DNA of 24,720 bases from HB2-32-21 sp003448675 (GCA_041584755.1 JBFHDK010000047.1:1-24720); one strand, 5' to 3'. Numbered from the stretch's first letter, positions 7,008 through 14,489 are shown. Made by a program: numbers and translations. The notes: a model not told the origin generated them from the sequence alone.

Positions 7008-8465
7008 TCAGCCACCAGGCTTGTACAGCGCGACGTTTTCAAAACCTTCTTCGCGCAGCAACTCGGCATGTAGCTGGCTCATCACGCCCTTGTCGCAGTA
7101 GAGCAGATAGCGAGAATTCTGATCCAGATTCTTAAAGCGGTTTTGCAGAGAGAAAAAAGGCTCGGCCCGCACCTGTGCCATACCTGCCTGCAGGGGTTTG
7201 CGCAGTATTTCGTCGGGGTGGCGAATATCCAGAATCACCATGCCCGGCTGGGGCGAGGCAAACACCTCCACCGACGGCAGGCCGACGATGTTATCCATCA
7301 TCTCGTCGATATTCTCTTCCCTTCGATCGGCAATTGCCTTTTCCAGCACGGCAAAATCAAAATTCCGCTCCTCCTGCTCAATACGCTCGGGCCGGGCGCG
7401 GGTGGTGGGCTTCACTGAAATAACACCGCAGTACTCGGGCATATTAGCGGCAAAGTCTTCCGTGCCAATGTGGCGGGCGATATCAATGATGTCGTTTTTA
7501 TCCATGGTGACCAGGGGGCGGATGGTCAGCAGATCCGTCACTGAATCGATCACCGCCAGGTTGGGCAGAGTCTGACTGGACACCTGGGCGACACTTTCCC
7601 CGGTGACCAGGGCATCGACATTCCAGGAGCGGGCCACTTCGCCGGCGGCCCGATACATCATGCGCTTTAACACCACGCCCATCTGGGAGTCCGTTACCTT
7701 GGTGAGGATTTCAGCGACCACCTCCTCAAAGGGCACGGTAATAAATTTGACCCGGTGTGACGCACCGTACTTTTGCCACAGATACCAGGCGACCTCCTTA
7801 ACCCCCAGCTCATGGGCGCGACCACCCAGATTAAAAAAGCAGAAATGCGTACGCAGACCGCGCTTCATGGTCAGATAACTGGCCACCGTGGAATCGAAGC
7901 CGCCGGAGATTAGCGACATTACCGCCTCCTGGGTACCCAGAGGGAAGCCGCCAAGGCCGGGGTTAATTTTTTCAATCACAAACAACTGTGACCCACGGAT
8001 CTCCAGCTGGATTTTCACATCCGGCTGATCAAGGCAAACACTGGCGCCATCGGATCGGGCCAGCAGTCGGCCACCGATCTGCCGCTCGGCTTCAACGGAG
8101 TTGAACGCATGCTTGCCACTGCGTTTCACCCGCACACAAAAAGTCCTGTCCTTCATCTGCTCGCCATACATGGGCCAGAGCAAATCCGCCACCTGGTCAA
8201 AGTCCCCCAACGGGTATTGTCTGACCTCCGAATAATTGGCAATACCGGGGGTATTACCCAACAGCTCGGCAATAATGGCCGCATCCTCCTGGCTGGCGTT
8301 CGGCGCCAGAATTTCCAGCTTGTCCCACTCACTGCTCACCTGGGCCTCACAGCCGTGAACCTGAAGCAGACGGCGCAGGTTCTCCCTCAACTGCTTGATA
8401 AAACGCTTGCGCACCGGCGCACTTTTAATAATGATCTCGGGAAACAGCTTGATGACAAAATGCAT
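7008..8465 (-). CDS. thiI: tRNA uracil 4-sulfurtransferase ThiI with rhodanese domain
   Basis: A 485-aa cytoplasmic enzyme that makes 4-thiouridine in tRNA and, in enterics, passes sulfur to ThiS for thiamine thiazole synthesis. Order: N-terminal ferredoxin-like and THUMP domains (about 1-170), a PP-loop ATPase with SGGFDSTVASYL near residue 183, and a C-terminal rhodanese domain (about 400-485). The disulfide partner Cys346 in MPEYCGVIS and the persulfide Cys457 in LLYCDKGV correspond to E. coli Cys344 and Cys456, so this is the full sulfur-transferring form. I chose ATG 8465 (MHFVIKLFPEI), which matches the family start. The in-frame extension to 8591 overlaps the promoter and is rejected. 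typA follows 91 bp later. Confidence 0.97.
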   Translation of the reverse strand: MHFVIKLFPEIIIKSAPVRKRFIKQLRENLRRLLQVHGCEAQVSSEWDKLEILAPNASQEDAAIIAELLGNTPGIANYSEVRQYPLGDFDQVADLLWPMYGEQMKDRTFCVRVKRSGKHAFNSVEAERQIGGRLLARSDGASVCLDQPDVKIQLEIRGSQLFVIEKINPGLGGFPLGTQEAVMSLISGGFDSTVASYLTMKRGLRTHFCFFNLGGRAHELGVKEVAWYLWQKYGASHRVKFITVPFEEVVAEILTKVTDSQMGVVLKRMMYRAAGEVARSWNVDALVTGESVAQVSSQTLPNLAVIDSVTDLLTIRPLVTMDKNDIIDIARHIGTEDFAANMPEYCGVISVKPTTRARPERIEQEERNFDFAVLEKAIADRREENIDEMMDNIVGLPSVEVFASPQPGMVILDIRHPDEILRKPLQAGMAQVRAEPFFSLQNRFKNLDQNSRYLLYCDKGVMSQLHAELLREEGFENVALYKPGG

Positions 8466-8495
8466 GGACTGGTCGGATGGCCAAAAAGAGGCGCG

Positions 8496-8501
8496 ATTAT
8501 A
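8496..8501 (-). promoter_or_regulatory. Predicted -10 element of the thiI promoter
   Basis: A perfect TATAAT on the minus strand (8501 to 8496) lies about 30 bases before the thiI ATG and is followed directly by CGCGCC. No good -35 is visible at 16-18 bp. The same TATAAT plus CGCGCC pattern occurs at typA, which supports both as real promoters with a GC-rich discriminator. Confidence 0.55.
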
Positions 8502-8604
8502 AAGCAAGGCTGTGCACGTCTGTGGCGCGAGGTGACGACATAGAGACTGACGGCGCTCACAAGTTGGCGTAGAATGCCCGACGACCACCACAGGGCGCCA
8601 AATC

Positions 8605-8619
8605 GCACTATTTTAGTGC
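8605..8619 (+). promoter_or_regulatory. NtrC binding site 1 (distal) of glnA
   Basis: GCACTATTTTAGTGC is a perfect GCAC-N7-GTGC dyad, the core of the known enteric NtrC consensus (as in E. coli glnA). Its centre (8612) lies about 118 bp upstream of the predicted sigma-54 start point. It forms a pair with the site at 8627-8641. Confidence 0.82.
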
Positions 8620-8626
8620 TTTTTGA

Positions 8627-8641
8627 GCACCGATTTAGTGC
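8627..8641 (+). promoter_or_regulatory. NtrC binding site 2 (proximal) of glnA
   Basis: GCACCGATTTAGTGC is again GCAC-N7-GTGC. The centre-to-centre distance to site 1 is 22 bp, two helical turns, so two NtrC dimers would sit on the same DNA face. That arrangement is expected for cooperative enhancer binding and oligomerisation of phosphorylated NtrC. Confidence 0.82.
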
Positions 8642-8679
8642 ATTTGCGTGCTATGTTGGTTGCCGAAACACCCTGAAAC

Positions 8680-8694
8680 CAGTGCAGATCACTG
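8680..8694. repeat. 15-bp palindrome CAGTG-N5-CACTG upstream of the glnA promoter
   Basis: CAGTGCAGATCACTG is a perfect 5+5 inverted repeat with a 5-bp spacer, ending 10 bp before the sigma-54 -24 element. It differs from the GCAC-N7-GTGC NtrC pattern, so it could be the operator of another regulator or a weak degenerate NtrC governor site. Its function is unknown. Confidence 0.4.
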
Positions 8695-8704
8695 CGGATA
8701 TCCA

Positions 8705-8720
8705 TGGCACAGCTTTTGCT
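8705..8720 (+). promoter_or_regulatory. Sigma-54 (RpoN) promoter of glnA
   Basis: TGGCACAGCTTTTGCT matches the -24/-12 consensus TGGCAC-N5-TTGCW fully, with GG (8706-8707) and GC (8718-8719) separated by exactly 10 bases. The predicted start is near 8730, leaving a leader of about 110 bases before the glnA ATG. The leader contains a possible nested stem (GTTCC 8764-8768 with GGAAC 8804-8808 around CCACC 8785-8789 with GGTGG 8797-8801). With the two upstream NtrC boxes this is a classic nitrogen-regulated glnA promoter. Confidence 0.92.
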
Positions 8721-8840
8721 GGTTCCTACACCACAGCTTAGCTGGATATTTACGCCGGAAATCGTTCCAGACCGGTTTAATACACCACCAGAAAAAGGTG
8801 GCCGGAACTCTAAAATGACAAACCCCGATGTGGAGGAAAT

Positions 8841-10247
8841 ATGTCCGAACAAACCCTGAAACTGATCAAAGAAAGTGAAGCCGGCTGGGTTGACCTGCGC
8901 TTTACCGACACGAAAGGCAAGGAGCAACACGTGTCCATCCCATCTTCCGAGGTCGACGAAGGCTTCTTTGAAGAAGGGAAAATGTTTGATGGTTCCTCCA
9001 TCGCCGGCTGGAAGGGCATCAACGAATCCGACATGATCCTGATGCCCGACGATCGCACCTCCGTGCTCGATCCTTTCACCGACGAGGCCACTGTCATCCT
9101 GCGCTGCGGCATCGTTGAACCCACCACCATGCAGGGCTACAACCGTGACCCGCGCTCCATTGCCGACCGCGCGCAGGACTACATGCGTTCCACCGGCATC
9201 GCCGATACCGTACTATTTGGCCCCGAGCCCGAATTCTTTGTCTTTGACGACATCAAATGGGGCTCAAACATGAGCGGCTCTTTCTACAAAATCCACTCCG
9301 AGGAAGCTGCCTGGGCAACTGAACACGACTTTAGCGATGGCAATATGGGTCACCGCCCTGGCGTTAAAGGCGGTTACTTCCCGGTACCGCCGGTGGACTC
9401 CCTCCACGACCTGCGCGCCGCCATGTGTGGCGCCATGACCCAAATGGGTCTGGAAGTTGAAGTCCATCACCACGAAGTGGGCACCGCCGGCCAGTGTGAA
9501 ATCGGTGTGGGCGCCAACACACTTACGCTGAAAGCCGACGAAGTACAGATCCTCAAATACTGCGTACATAATGTCGCCCACGCCTATGGCAAAACCGCGA
9601 CCTTTATGCCCAAACCCCTGGTTGGCGACAACGGTTCCGGCATGCACTGTCACCAGTCACTGTCCAAGGACGGCAACAACATCTTTACTGGCGACGTTTA
9701 CGCCGGCATGTCCGAGACCGCGCTTTACTACATCGGTGGCGTGATCAAGCATGCCCGCGCCATCAACGCCTTCGCCAACGCCTCCACCAACTCCTACAAG
9801 CGACTGGTACCCGGCTTTGAAGCCCCGGTAATGCTGGCTTACTCGGCCCGCAACCGCTCTGCTTCGATCCGTATTCCTTTCGTTTCCAACCCGAAAGCAA
9901 GACGCATTGAAGTTCGCTTCCCGGACCCCACCGCCAACCCTTACCTGGCATTTACATCCCTGCTGATGGCGGGTCTTGACGGTATTCAAAACAAGATCCA
10001 CCCCGGCGATGCGGCTGACAAGGATCTCTACGACCTGCCGCCGGAAGAAGGTAAGGCTATCCCCACCGTCGCGTCATCCCTGGAGCAGGCGCTGGATGCC
10101 CTGGACAAGGATCGCGACTTCCTGACCGCTGGCGGCGTTATGGACGATGATATGATCGACGCCTATATCGAGCTGAAGTCAGAAGAAGTCGAGACTTTGA
10201 ATATGACCACTCACCCGGTCGAATTCGATATGTACTACAGCGTCTGA
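8841..10247 (+). CDS. glnA: Glutamine synthetase type I (GlnA)
   Basis: A 468-aa cytoplasmic dodecameric enzyme that makes glutamine from glutamate, ammonia and ATP. The N-terminal beta-grasp domain (MSEQTLKLIKESEAGWVDLR...) carries FDGSSIAGW at about 50-58. The catalytic domain shows VEVHHHEVGTAGQCEIG (metal binding), GSGMHCHQSL (ATP/glutamate) and NRSASIRIP. The adenylylation site Tyr397, in KDLYDLPPEE, is present, so the enzyme should be switched by GlnE. The length equals the proteobacterial GSI-beta type. A GGAGG Shine-Dalgarno sequence ends 4 bases before the ATG. Transcription is probably from the sigma-54/NtrC promoter at 8705 and ends at the terminator at 10270-10304. It is divergent from thiI and upstream of DUF4124-ntrB-ntrC. 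Confidence 0.99.
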   Translation: MSEQTLKLIKESEAGWVDLRFTDTKGKEQHVSIPSSEVDEGFFEEGKMFDGSSIAGWKGINESDMILMPDDRTSVLDPFTDEATVILRCGIVEPTTMQGYNRDPRSIADRAQDYMRSTGIADTVLFGPEPEFFVFDDIKWGSNMSGSFYKIHSEEAAWATEHDFSDGNMGHRPGVKGGYFPVPPVDSLHDLRAAMCGAMTQMGLEVEVHHHEVGTAGQCEIGVGANTLTLKADEVQILKYCVHNVAHAYGKTATFMPKPLVGDNGSGMHCHQSLSKDGNNIFTGDVYAGMSETALYYIGGVIKHARAINAFANASTNSYKRLVPGFEAPVMLAYSARNRSASIRIPFVSNPKARRIEVRFPDPTANPYLAFTSLLMAGLDGIQNKIHPGDAADKDLYDLPPEEGKAIPTVASSLEQALDALDKDRDFLTAGGVMDDDMIDAYIELKSEEVETLNMTTHPVEFDMYYSV

Positions 10248-10269
10248 TTTTATTCGCTCACAAAACCCA

Positions 10270-10304
10270 AAAAAGCCCGCCATTCAACGAATGGCGGGCT
10301 TTTT
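10270..10304 (+). terminator. Strong intrinsic terminator after glnA
   Basis: A perfect hairpin: AAAAGCCCGCCATTC pairs with GAATGGCGGGCTTTT around an AAC loop (10286-10288), followed by TTTTCTTTT. The GC-rich stem and U-tract are textbook. It separates glnA from the DUF4124-ntrBC genes, which therefore need readthrough or their own promoters. Confidence 0.95.
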
Positions 10305-10356
10305 CTTTTGTCTAAAGGAGGGTAATCTGTTAACCATCTACTCAGGGAGGCACGGA

Positions 10357-10923
10357 ATGAACGCTAAGCCATTATTGCTATTGATGTTTTTCACTGCAAT
10401 GGCCATAACTGCGGGAACCACCGGCTTGCATGCCGCGCCTATATATAAAACCGTCGACGAGCACGGAAACGTCACATTTACAGACTCCCCCCCCGCCGAC
10501 CAGGAATCGGAGAAAGTGGAGCTACGGCCCATCAACACACAGCAGGCCACCTTGCCACCACCAAAACCGGAAATAACCTCCAGCAAACAGACACAGGACC
10601 CAAAAGCCGAAGAGGTTCCCTATACTGTTAGTCGCCTGGTTGAACCACTGGAAGGTTCAACGGTACCCACGGGGCAACGCGACGTCCCTGTGCGGTTAAA
10701 CCTCGTGCCGCCCCTTCAAGAGGGCCACAGTGTCGTGTTTTATCATAATGAGAGTGCTGAAAACCCACCCGGCACGAGCACCCATATCACACTACGCAAC
10801 CTCATCCGAGGAGAACACACGATCTACGCGGAAATATGGGATGCTAATAGCAAAATCAAAGCGAAATCCCAAAAAGTGACCTTTTACGTACAACGATACC
10901 ATCCCAAAATGGGGAAGAAATAG
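10357..10923 (+). CDS. DUF4124 domain-containing secreted/periplasmic protein
   Basis: A 188-aa exported protein of unknown function. An N-terminal signal peptide is clear (MNAKPLLLLMFFTAMAITAG, probable cleavage after LHA near residue 25). A DUF4124 module follows (APIYKTVDEHGNVTFTDSPP, about 26-50), then a proline- and glutamine-rich linker. The C-terminal domain, about 90-185, starts VEPLEGSTVPTGQRDVPV and looks like an Ig-like beta-sandwich. I chose the ATG at 10357 because a GGGAGG Shine-Dalgarno sequence ends 6 bases before it and the signal peptide starts there; the longer frame begins inside the glnA terminator. The gene sits between glnA and ntrB, a place where DUF4124 proteins are common in Pseudomonas relatives. 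A role in nitrogen metabolism is not shown. Confidence 0.9.
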   Translation: MNAKPLLLLMFFTAMAITAGTTGLHAAPIYKTVDEHGNVTFTDSPPADQESEKVELRPINTQQATLPPPKPEITSSKQTQDPKAEEVPYTVSRLVEPLEGSTVPTGQRDVPVRLNLVPPLQEGHSVVFYHNESAENPPGTSTHITLRNLIRGEHTIYAEIWDANSKIKAKSQKVTFYVQRYHPKMGKK

Positions 10924-10941
10924 TAGCTCCCCTCTTGCCTA

Positions 10942-10960
10942 TTGCACCGCCATGGTGCAA
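10942..10960 (+). promoter_or_regulatory. NtrC binding site upstream of ntrB
   Basis: TTGCACCGCCATGGTGCAA has 7-bp perfect arms around a 5-bp centre and contains GCAC-N7-GTGC, the same core as the two glnA boxes. It is nearly identical to the strong E. coli glnA site TTGCACCAACATGGTGC. It lies 130 bp before the ntrB ATG and 18 bp after the DUF4124 stop. In enterics an NtrC site at the glnL promoter represses ntrBC, and a similar feedback role is inferred here. The sequence could also fold as an RNA hairpin ahead of a weak GTTGTTGTT tract, so a terminator role is an alternative. Confidence 0.75.
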
Positions 10961-11089
10961 GGTTGTTGTTGTTAGCCTGCTCTATTGAAGAGAAATGCCC
11001 TCAGGCTGAGCAATTTAACCCCCACTTATTGGCCTGGCATTTGCTTGATGATGCAAGGCTCCCCAAAAAGCGGCTTATTGCCTGCACCA

Positions 11090-12199
11090 ATGAAATACGA
11101 AAACACCCAGCAGCTGGTACTCGACAACCTGAATACTGTCGTCCTCATGCTGGGTACAAACCTTGAAATCACCTACCTGAATCCAGCGGCTGAAAATCTG
11201 TTGGCTGCCAGCACGCAGCGCCTCCTGGGACTGAATGCAACACAGCTGTTTGTTGACCCCGAAGATAAATACAACAGTTTTACCGCAGCGCTGAAAGAAA
11301 GCCGCTCCTATACCGAGCGCAAGGCCAGGCTGCTGATGCCAGACCATAGCAAGGTTACCGTCGATTATTCCCTCACACCCCTGAACCTCAGTGTCGAAGC
11401 CGGGCTGTTGCTGGAGATGCAACCGATGGATAGAACCATACGTATCGACAAGGAAGAAGCTTTGATTTCGGCCCACGACACCTCCCGAAATCTGGTCCGC
11501 GGGCTGGCCCACGAAATCAAAAACCCCCTGGGTGGTATTCGCGGCGCCTCACAGTTACTGGCACAGGAACTGGGGGAATCAGAGCTAGTGGAATACACCG
11601 ACGTCATCATTGCCGAGGCCGAACGCCTGAGAAAGCTGGTTGACCGTTTACTTGGCCCCACTGTGGTCGGCGCCGCCACCCTGGTCAACATCCATGACAT
11701 TACCGAACACGTGGCCAAGCTGGTGGCTGCGGAAACCAGCCGAAAGCTACCTATCAATAAGGATTACGACCCCAGCATTCCCGAGCTGCTCGGACACCGG
11801 GAGCAACTGATACAGGCAGTGCTCAATCTGGTCAGGAATGCCATGCAGGCACTCGATAGTGCGGGTTTAATCGGCCACGGTGGGGAGATAAAGCTGCGCA
11901 CCCGCATCGTCAACCACTTTACCATCGGTAAACATCAACACCGGGTGGTTTGTCGTCTGGATATCGTCGATAACGGTCCCGGGATTCCCGGTGAGCTCGC
12001 CGATCGCATTTTTTTCCCCATGATCACCAGCCGCGCCGCCGGTAGCGGTCTGGGCCTGCCCCTGGCCCAGTCAGCCATCAACCAACACCAGGGACTGATC
12101 GAATGCGACAGTCAGCCTGGCGAAACCCGATTTTCCGTATTTTTGCCCGTACAACCGCACGAAGCGGGTCAACATGAAACCAAGGAGTTAATGGCATGA
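11090..12199 (+). CDS. ntrB: Nitrogen regulation sensor kinase/phosphatase NtrB
   Basis: A 369-aa cytoplasmic histidine kinase that phosphorylates or dephosphorylates NtrC under control of PII. Domains: a PAS domain (about 8-110, with LNPAAENLLAAS), a dimerisation/phosphotransfer domain with the H-box GLAHEIKNPLGG (His141, E. coli His139), and an HATPase domain with the N-box QAVLNLVRNAMQAL, G1 DNGPGIP and G2 GSGLGLPLAQ. There are no membrane segments, as expected for NtrB. I chose the ATG at 11090 because MKYENTQQLVLDNL aligns with the start of known NtrB proteins. In-frame upstream starts (TTG 10985, ATG 11048/11051) cannot be excluded, and no start has a clear Shine-Dalgarno sequence. It overlaps ntrC by 4 bases (ATGA). 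Confidence 0.96.
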   Translation: MKYENTQQLVLDNLNTVVLMLGTNLEITYLNPAAENLLAASTQRLLGLNATQLFVDPEDKYNSFTAALKESRSYTERKARLLMPDHSKVTVDYSLTPLNLSVEAGLLLEMQPMDRTIRIDKEEALISAHDTSRNLVRGLAHEIKNPLGGIRGASQLLAQELGESELVEYTDVIIAEAERLRKLVDRLLGPTVVGAATLVNIHDITEHVAKLVAAETSRKLPINKDYDPSIPELLGHREQLIQAVLNLVRNAMQALDSAGLIGHGGEIKLRTRIVNHFTIGKHQHRVVCRLDIVDNGPGIPGELADRIFFPMITSRAAGSGLGLPLAQSAINQHQGLIECDSQPGETRFSVFLPVQPHEAGQHETKELMA

Positions 12200-13599
12200 A
12201 CGCAACCGTGTGGATTGTCGACGATGACAATTCAATACGTTGGGTAATGGAAAAAGCCCTGCAAAAAGCCGATTTTGATATTCGCAGCTTCGAGGATGCC
12301 GCCAGCCTGCTGGCTTGCATGGACGAACAGCGACCGGACACCATTATCAGCGATATCCGAATGCCCGGCATCGACGGTCTCGAACTCCTGCAACGCATCC
12401 ACACCGCTCACCCCGATTTGCCGGTGATTATTACCACCGCCCACTCGGACCTGGACAGCGCCGTTACCTCCTATCAGAGCGGCGCATTTGAGTATCTACC
12501 AAAACCCTTTGATGTCGACGACCTGGTTGCGGTTACACAGCGCGCGATCGCGTTCAGCCAGGAGTCCAGGCCTGCTTCCGTTCGCCCAACAACGCTGGAA
12601 GAGACCGAAATCATTGGCGAAGCGCCAGCCATGCAGGAAGTTTTTCGCGCCATTGGCCGCCTGTCTCACTCCAACATCACTGTGCTGATCAACGGTGAAT
12701 CCGGTACCGGCAAGGAGCTGGTGGCAAGAGCTCTGCACCGGCACAGCCCTCGCAAGGATGGCGCGTTTATCGCCTTGAATATGGCGGCAATTCCCCACGA
12801 CCTGATCGAATCCGAGTTGTTCGGCCATGAAAAAGGCGCCTTTACCGGAGCCACCCAACGGCGCATCGGTCATTTCGAACAGGCGGACGGCGGCACACTG
12901 TTTCTGGATGAAATCGGTGATATGCCTCCAGAGGCGCAAACCCGCTTGCTGCGCGTGCTATCCAATAACGAGTTTTTCCGGGTCGGCGGCCATGTGCCGG
13001 TAAAAGCCAATGTCCGGATCATCGCCGCCACCCATCAGGATCTGGAAAAACTGGTAGCCAGCCACAGCTTTCGTGAAGATCTGTTTCACCGCCTCAATGT
13101 CATTCGCATCCACCTGCCCCGCTTGGCGGAACGCCGGGAGGACTTGCCGAGGCTGATGACACACTTTTTTCGCAAGGCCGCCAAGGAGCTGGATGTTGAA
13201 CCCAAGGTTCTGTCGCCAGAAGCGGAAGCTTTTCTGGTCAAACAACCCTGGCCAGGCAATGTCCGACAACTGGAAAACACCTGCCGCTGGCTGACCGTCA
13301 TGGCCGCCGGGAGGGAAATCCTGATGGCCGACTTGCCTCCGGAAATGCATACCGAAGTCCCGCCGGCTCCCGAGCAGGTGGAAAATGACTGGCAAGCTTG
13401 CCTGGATCAGTGGCTGCGCAAGGAGCTTGAGCAGGGCAAAAGCAACGTCCTGGGTACCGCCTTGCCCGCTTTTGAACGCACGGCCATTGAGGCCGCCCTG
13501 CGCCATACCGCCGGACGCAAACGCGACGCAGCAGTACTGCTGGGTTGGGGGCGTAACACCCTTACCCGCAAATTACAGGAGCTTGGTATTCAGTCCTGA
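12196..13599 (+). CDS. ntrC: Nitrogen regulation response regulator NtrC (sigma-54 activator)
   Basis: A 467-aa DNA-binding AAA+ activator of sigma-54 promoters. The receiver domain (1-120) has the acidic pocket VDDDN (9-11) and the phosphoacceptor Asp53 in SDIRMPG. The AAA+ domain has Walker A GESGTGKE (167-174), the sigma-54-contacting GAFTGA loop (214-219) and Walker B GGTLFLDEIGD. The C-terminal Fis-type helix-turn-helix (about 430-465, AGRKRDAAVLLGWGRNTLTR) binds GCAC-N7-GTGC sites, three of which lie in this window. The start overlaps the ntrB stop (ATGA), typical of a translationally coupled two-component pair. It converges with secB across only 38 bases, and no terminator hairpin is visible there. 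Confidence 0.98.
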   Translation: MNATVWIVDDDNSIRWVMEKALQKADFDIRSFEDAASLLACMDEQRPDTIISDIRMPGIDGLELLQRIHTAHPDLPVIITTAHSDLDSAVTSYQSGAFEYLPKPFDVDDLVAVTQRAIAFSQESRPASVRPTTLEETEIIGEAPAMQEVFRAIGRLSHSNITVLINGESGTGKELVARALHRHSPRKDGAFIALNMAAIPHDLIESELFGHEKGAFTGATQRRIGHFEQADGGTLFLDEIGDMPPEAQTRLLRVLSNNEFFRVGGHVPVKANVRIIAATHQDLEKLVASHSFREDLFHRLNVIRIHLPRLAERREDLPRLMTHFFRKAAKELDVEPKVLSPEAEAFLVKQPWPGNVRQLENTCRWLTVMAAGREILMADLPPEMHTEVPPAPEQVENDWQACLDQWLRKELEQGKSNVLGTALPAFERTAIEAALRHTAGRKRDAAVLLGWGRNTLTRKLQELGIQS

Positions 13600-13637
13600 T
13601 TCAAACCGCTATCCCCTCGCGCTGAATCCGAGCCCGG

Positions 13638-14153
13638 TCAGTTAGGCTTGCCGCTCGGTGAGGCGCCGCCACTAAGTGCGTTTTGGCTTTTTTCCCGCGC
13701 CGCCTGCTGAAACAGCGCTTCGAAATTAATCGGCGGCAGCATCAGGGGAGGAAAATTACCCCGCACGACCAAACTGTCGATTAACTCCCGTGCGTAGGGA
13801 AACAGAATCGAAGGGCAATGGGTATTCAACACCTGGCCCAATTGTGGTGCTTCGAAGCCAGCCACCACAAACACGCCAGCCTGGTGAACTTCGACCAGAT
13901 AGAGAACTTCCTCTTCCTGTTGCACGGAAATGGTGATACTGAGCACCACCTCGTATTCATTTTCATTCAAGCGTTTTACTTCCGCGGCAATATCCTGATT
14001 AACCCGCGGTTGCCACTGCTGACCAAAGGCTTCAAGCCCCATGGGCACCTCAAAAGATACATCCTTGACATACACTCGCTTGATTGCCAGTTGGTTACCC
14101 GCGGGTTGATCGCGCCCATCGCCATTAACTGGGCCTGCGTTCTGTTCAGTCAT
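13638..14153 (-). CDS. secB: Protein-export chaperone SecB
   Basis: A 171-aa cytoplasmic tetrameric chaperone that holds preproteins unfolded and passes them to SecA. Family features seen: IKRVYVKDVSFEVP near the N-terminus, QDIAAEVKRLNENEYEVVLSITI, and the C-terminal region CPSILFPYARELIDSLVVRG then FPPLMLPPINFEALF. The tail is about 15 residues longer than the E. coli protein and rich in Ser/Gly/Pro. The ATG at 14153 has AAGGGG about 7 bases upstream. It is the last gene of the yibN-grxC-secB cluster, 42 bp after grxC, an order conserved in gammaproteobacteria. Confidence 0.98.
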   Translation of the reverse strand: MTEQNAGPVNGDGRDQPAGNQLAIKRVYVKDVSFEVPMGLEAFGQQWQPRVNQDIAAEVKRLNENEYEVVLSITISVQQEEEVLYLVEVHQAGVFVVAGFEAPQLGQVLNTHCPSILFPYARELIDSLVVRGNFPPLMLPPINFEALFQQAAREKSQNALSGGASPSGKPN

Positions 14154-14195
14154 ATGTATTCCCCTTAAAATTCGACGCTAAAGCGATGAATGTAT

Positions 14196-14480
14196 TCAGG
14201 CGTCCGGGCCCTTGCCCTGCAACAAAGTCTCCAGCCGACCGGCATTATGCAATTGAGCAAGCTCGGTATAACCGCCCACGTGGGTATCACCCACCCATAT
14301 TTGTGGCACTGTGTGACTCCCGCTGATCGCTTCCATATGTTGGCGCAACTCGCGGTTACCATCCACAGCGATATTTTCGTAAGTCAACTCCAGGCTATCC
14401 AGCAACCGTCTTGCCGCCATGCAATAGGGACACAGGCGCGTGGAGTAAATCACAATTTTTTCGGTTTGTTTGACACCCAT
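14196..14480 (-). CDS. grxC: Glutaredoxin 3
   Basis: A 94-aa cytoplasmic dithiol glutaredoxin that reduces protein and low-molecular disulfides with glutathione. The active site CPYC is at residues 17-20. The TVPQIWVGDTHVGGYTEL stretch contains the cis-proline (TVP) and the glutathione-binding GG. The length matches the family. A GGAGAGG Shine-Dalgarno sequence ends 3 bases before the ATG and lies immediately after the yibN stop, so the two are cotranscribed and probably coupled. Confidence 0.97.
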   Translation of the reverse strand: MGVKQTEKIVIYSTRLCPYCMAARRLLDSLELTYENIAVDGNRELRQHMEAISGSHTVPQIWVGDTHVGGYTELAQLHNAGRLETLLQGKGPDA

Positions 14481-14489
14481 GGGCCTCTC

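Noticed and set aside
8466..8591. N-terminal extension of ThiI by 42 codons
   Set aside because: It overlaps the predicted thiI promoter and has no family similarity; MHFVIKLFPEI at 8465 is the normal ThiI start.
8781..8808. Nested stem in the glnA leader as a glutamine riboswitch
   Set aside because: The stems are short and do not match the known glnA RNA motif of cyanobacteria; it is noted only as possible leader structure.
9264..9653. 129-codon minus-strand ORF inside glnA
   Set aside because: It is a shadow of the strongly codon-biased glnA frame and has no independent motif.
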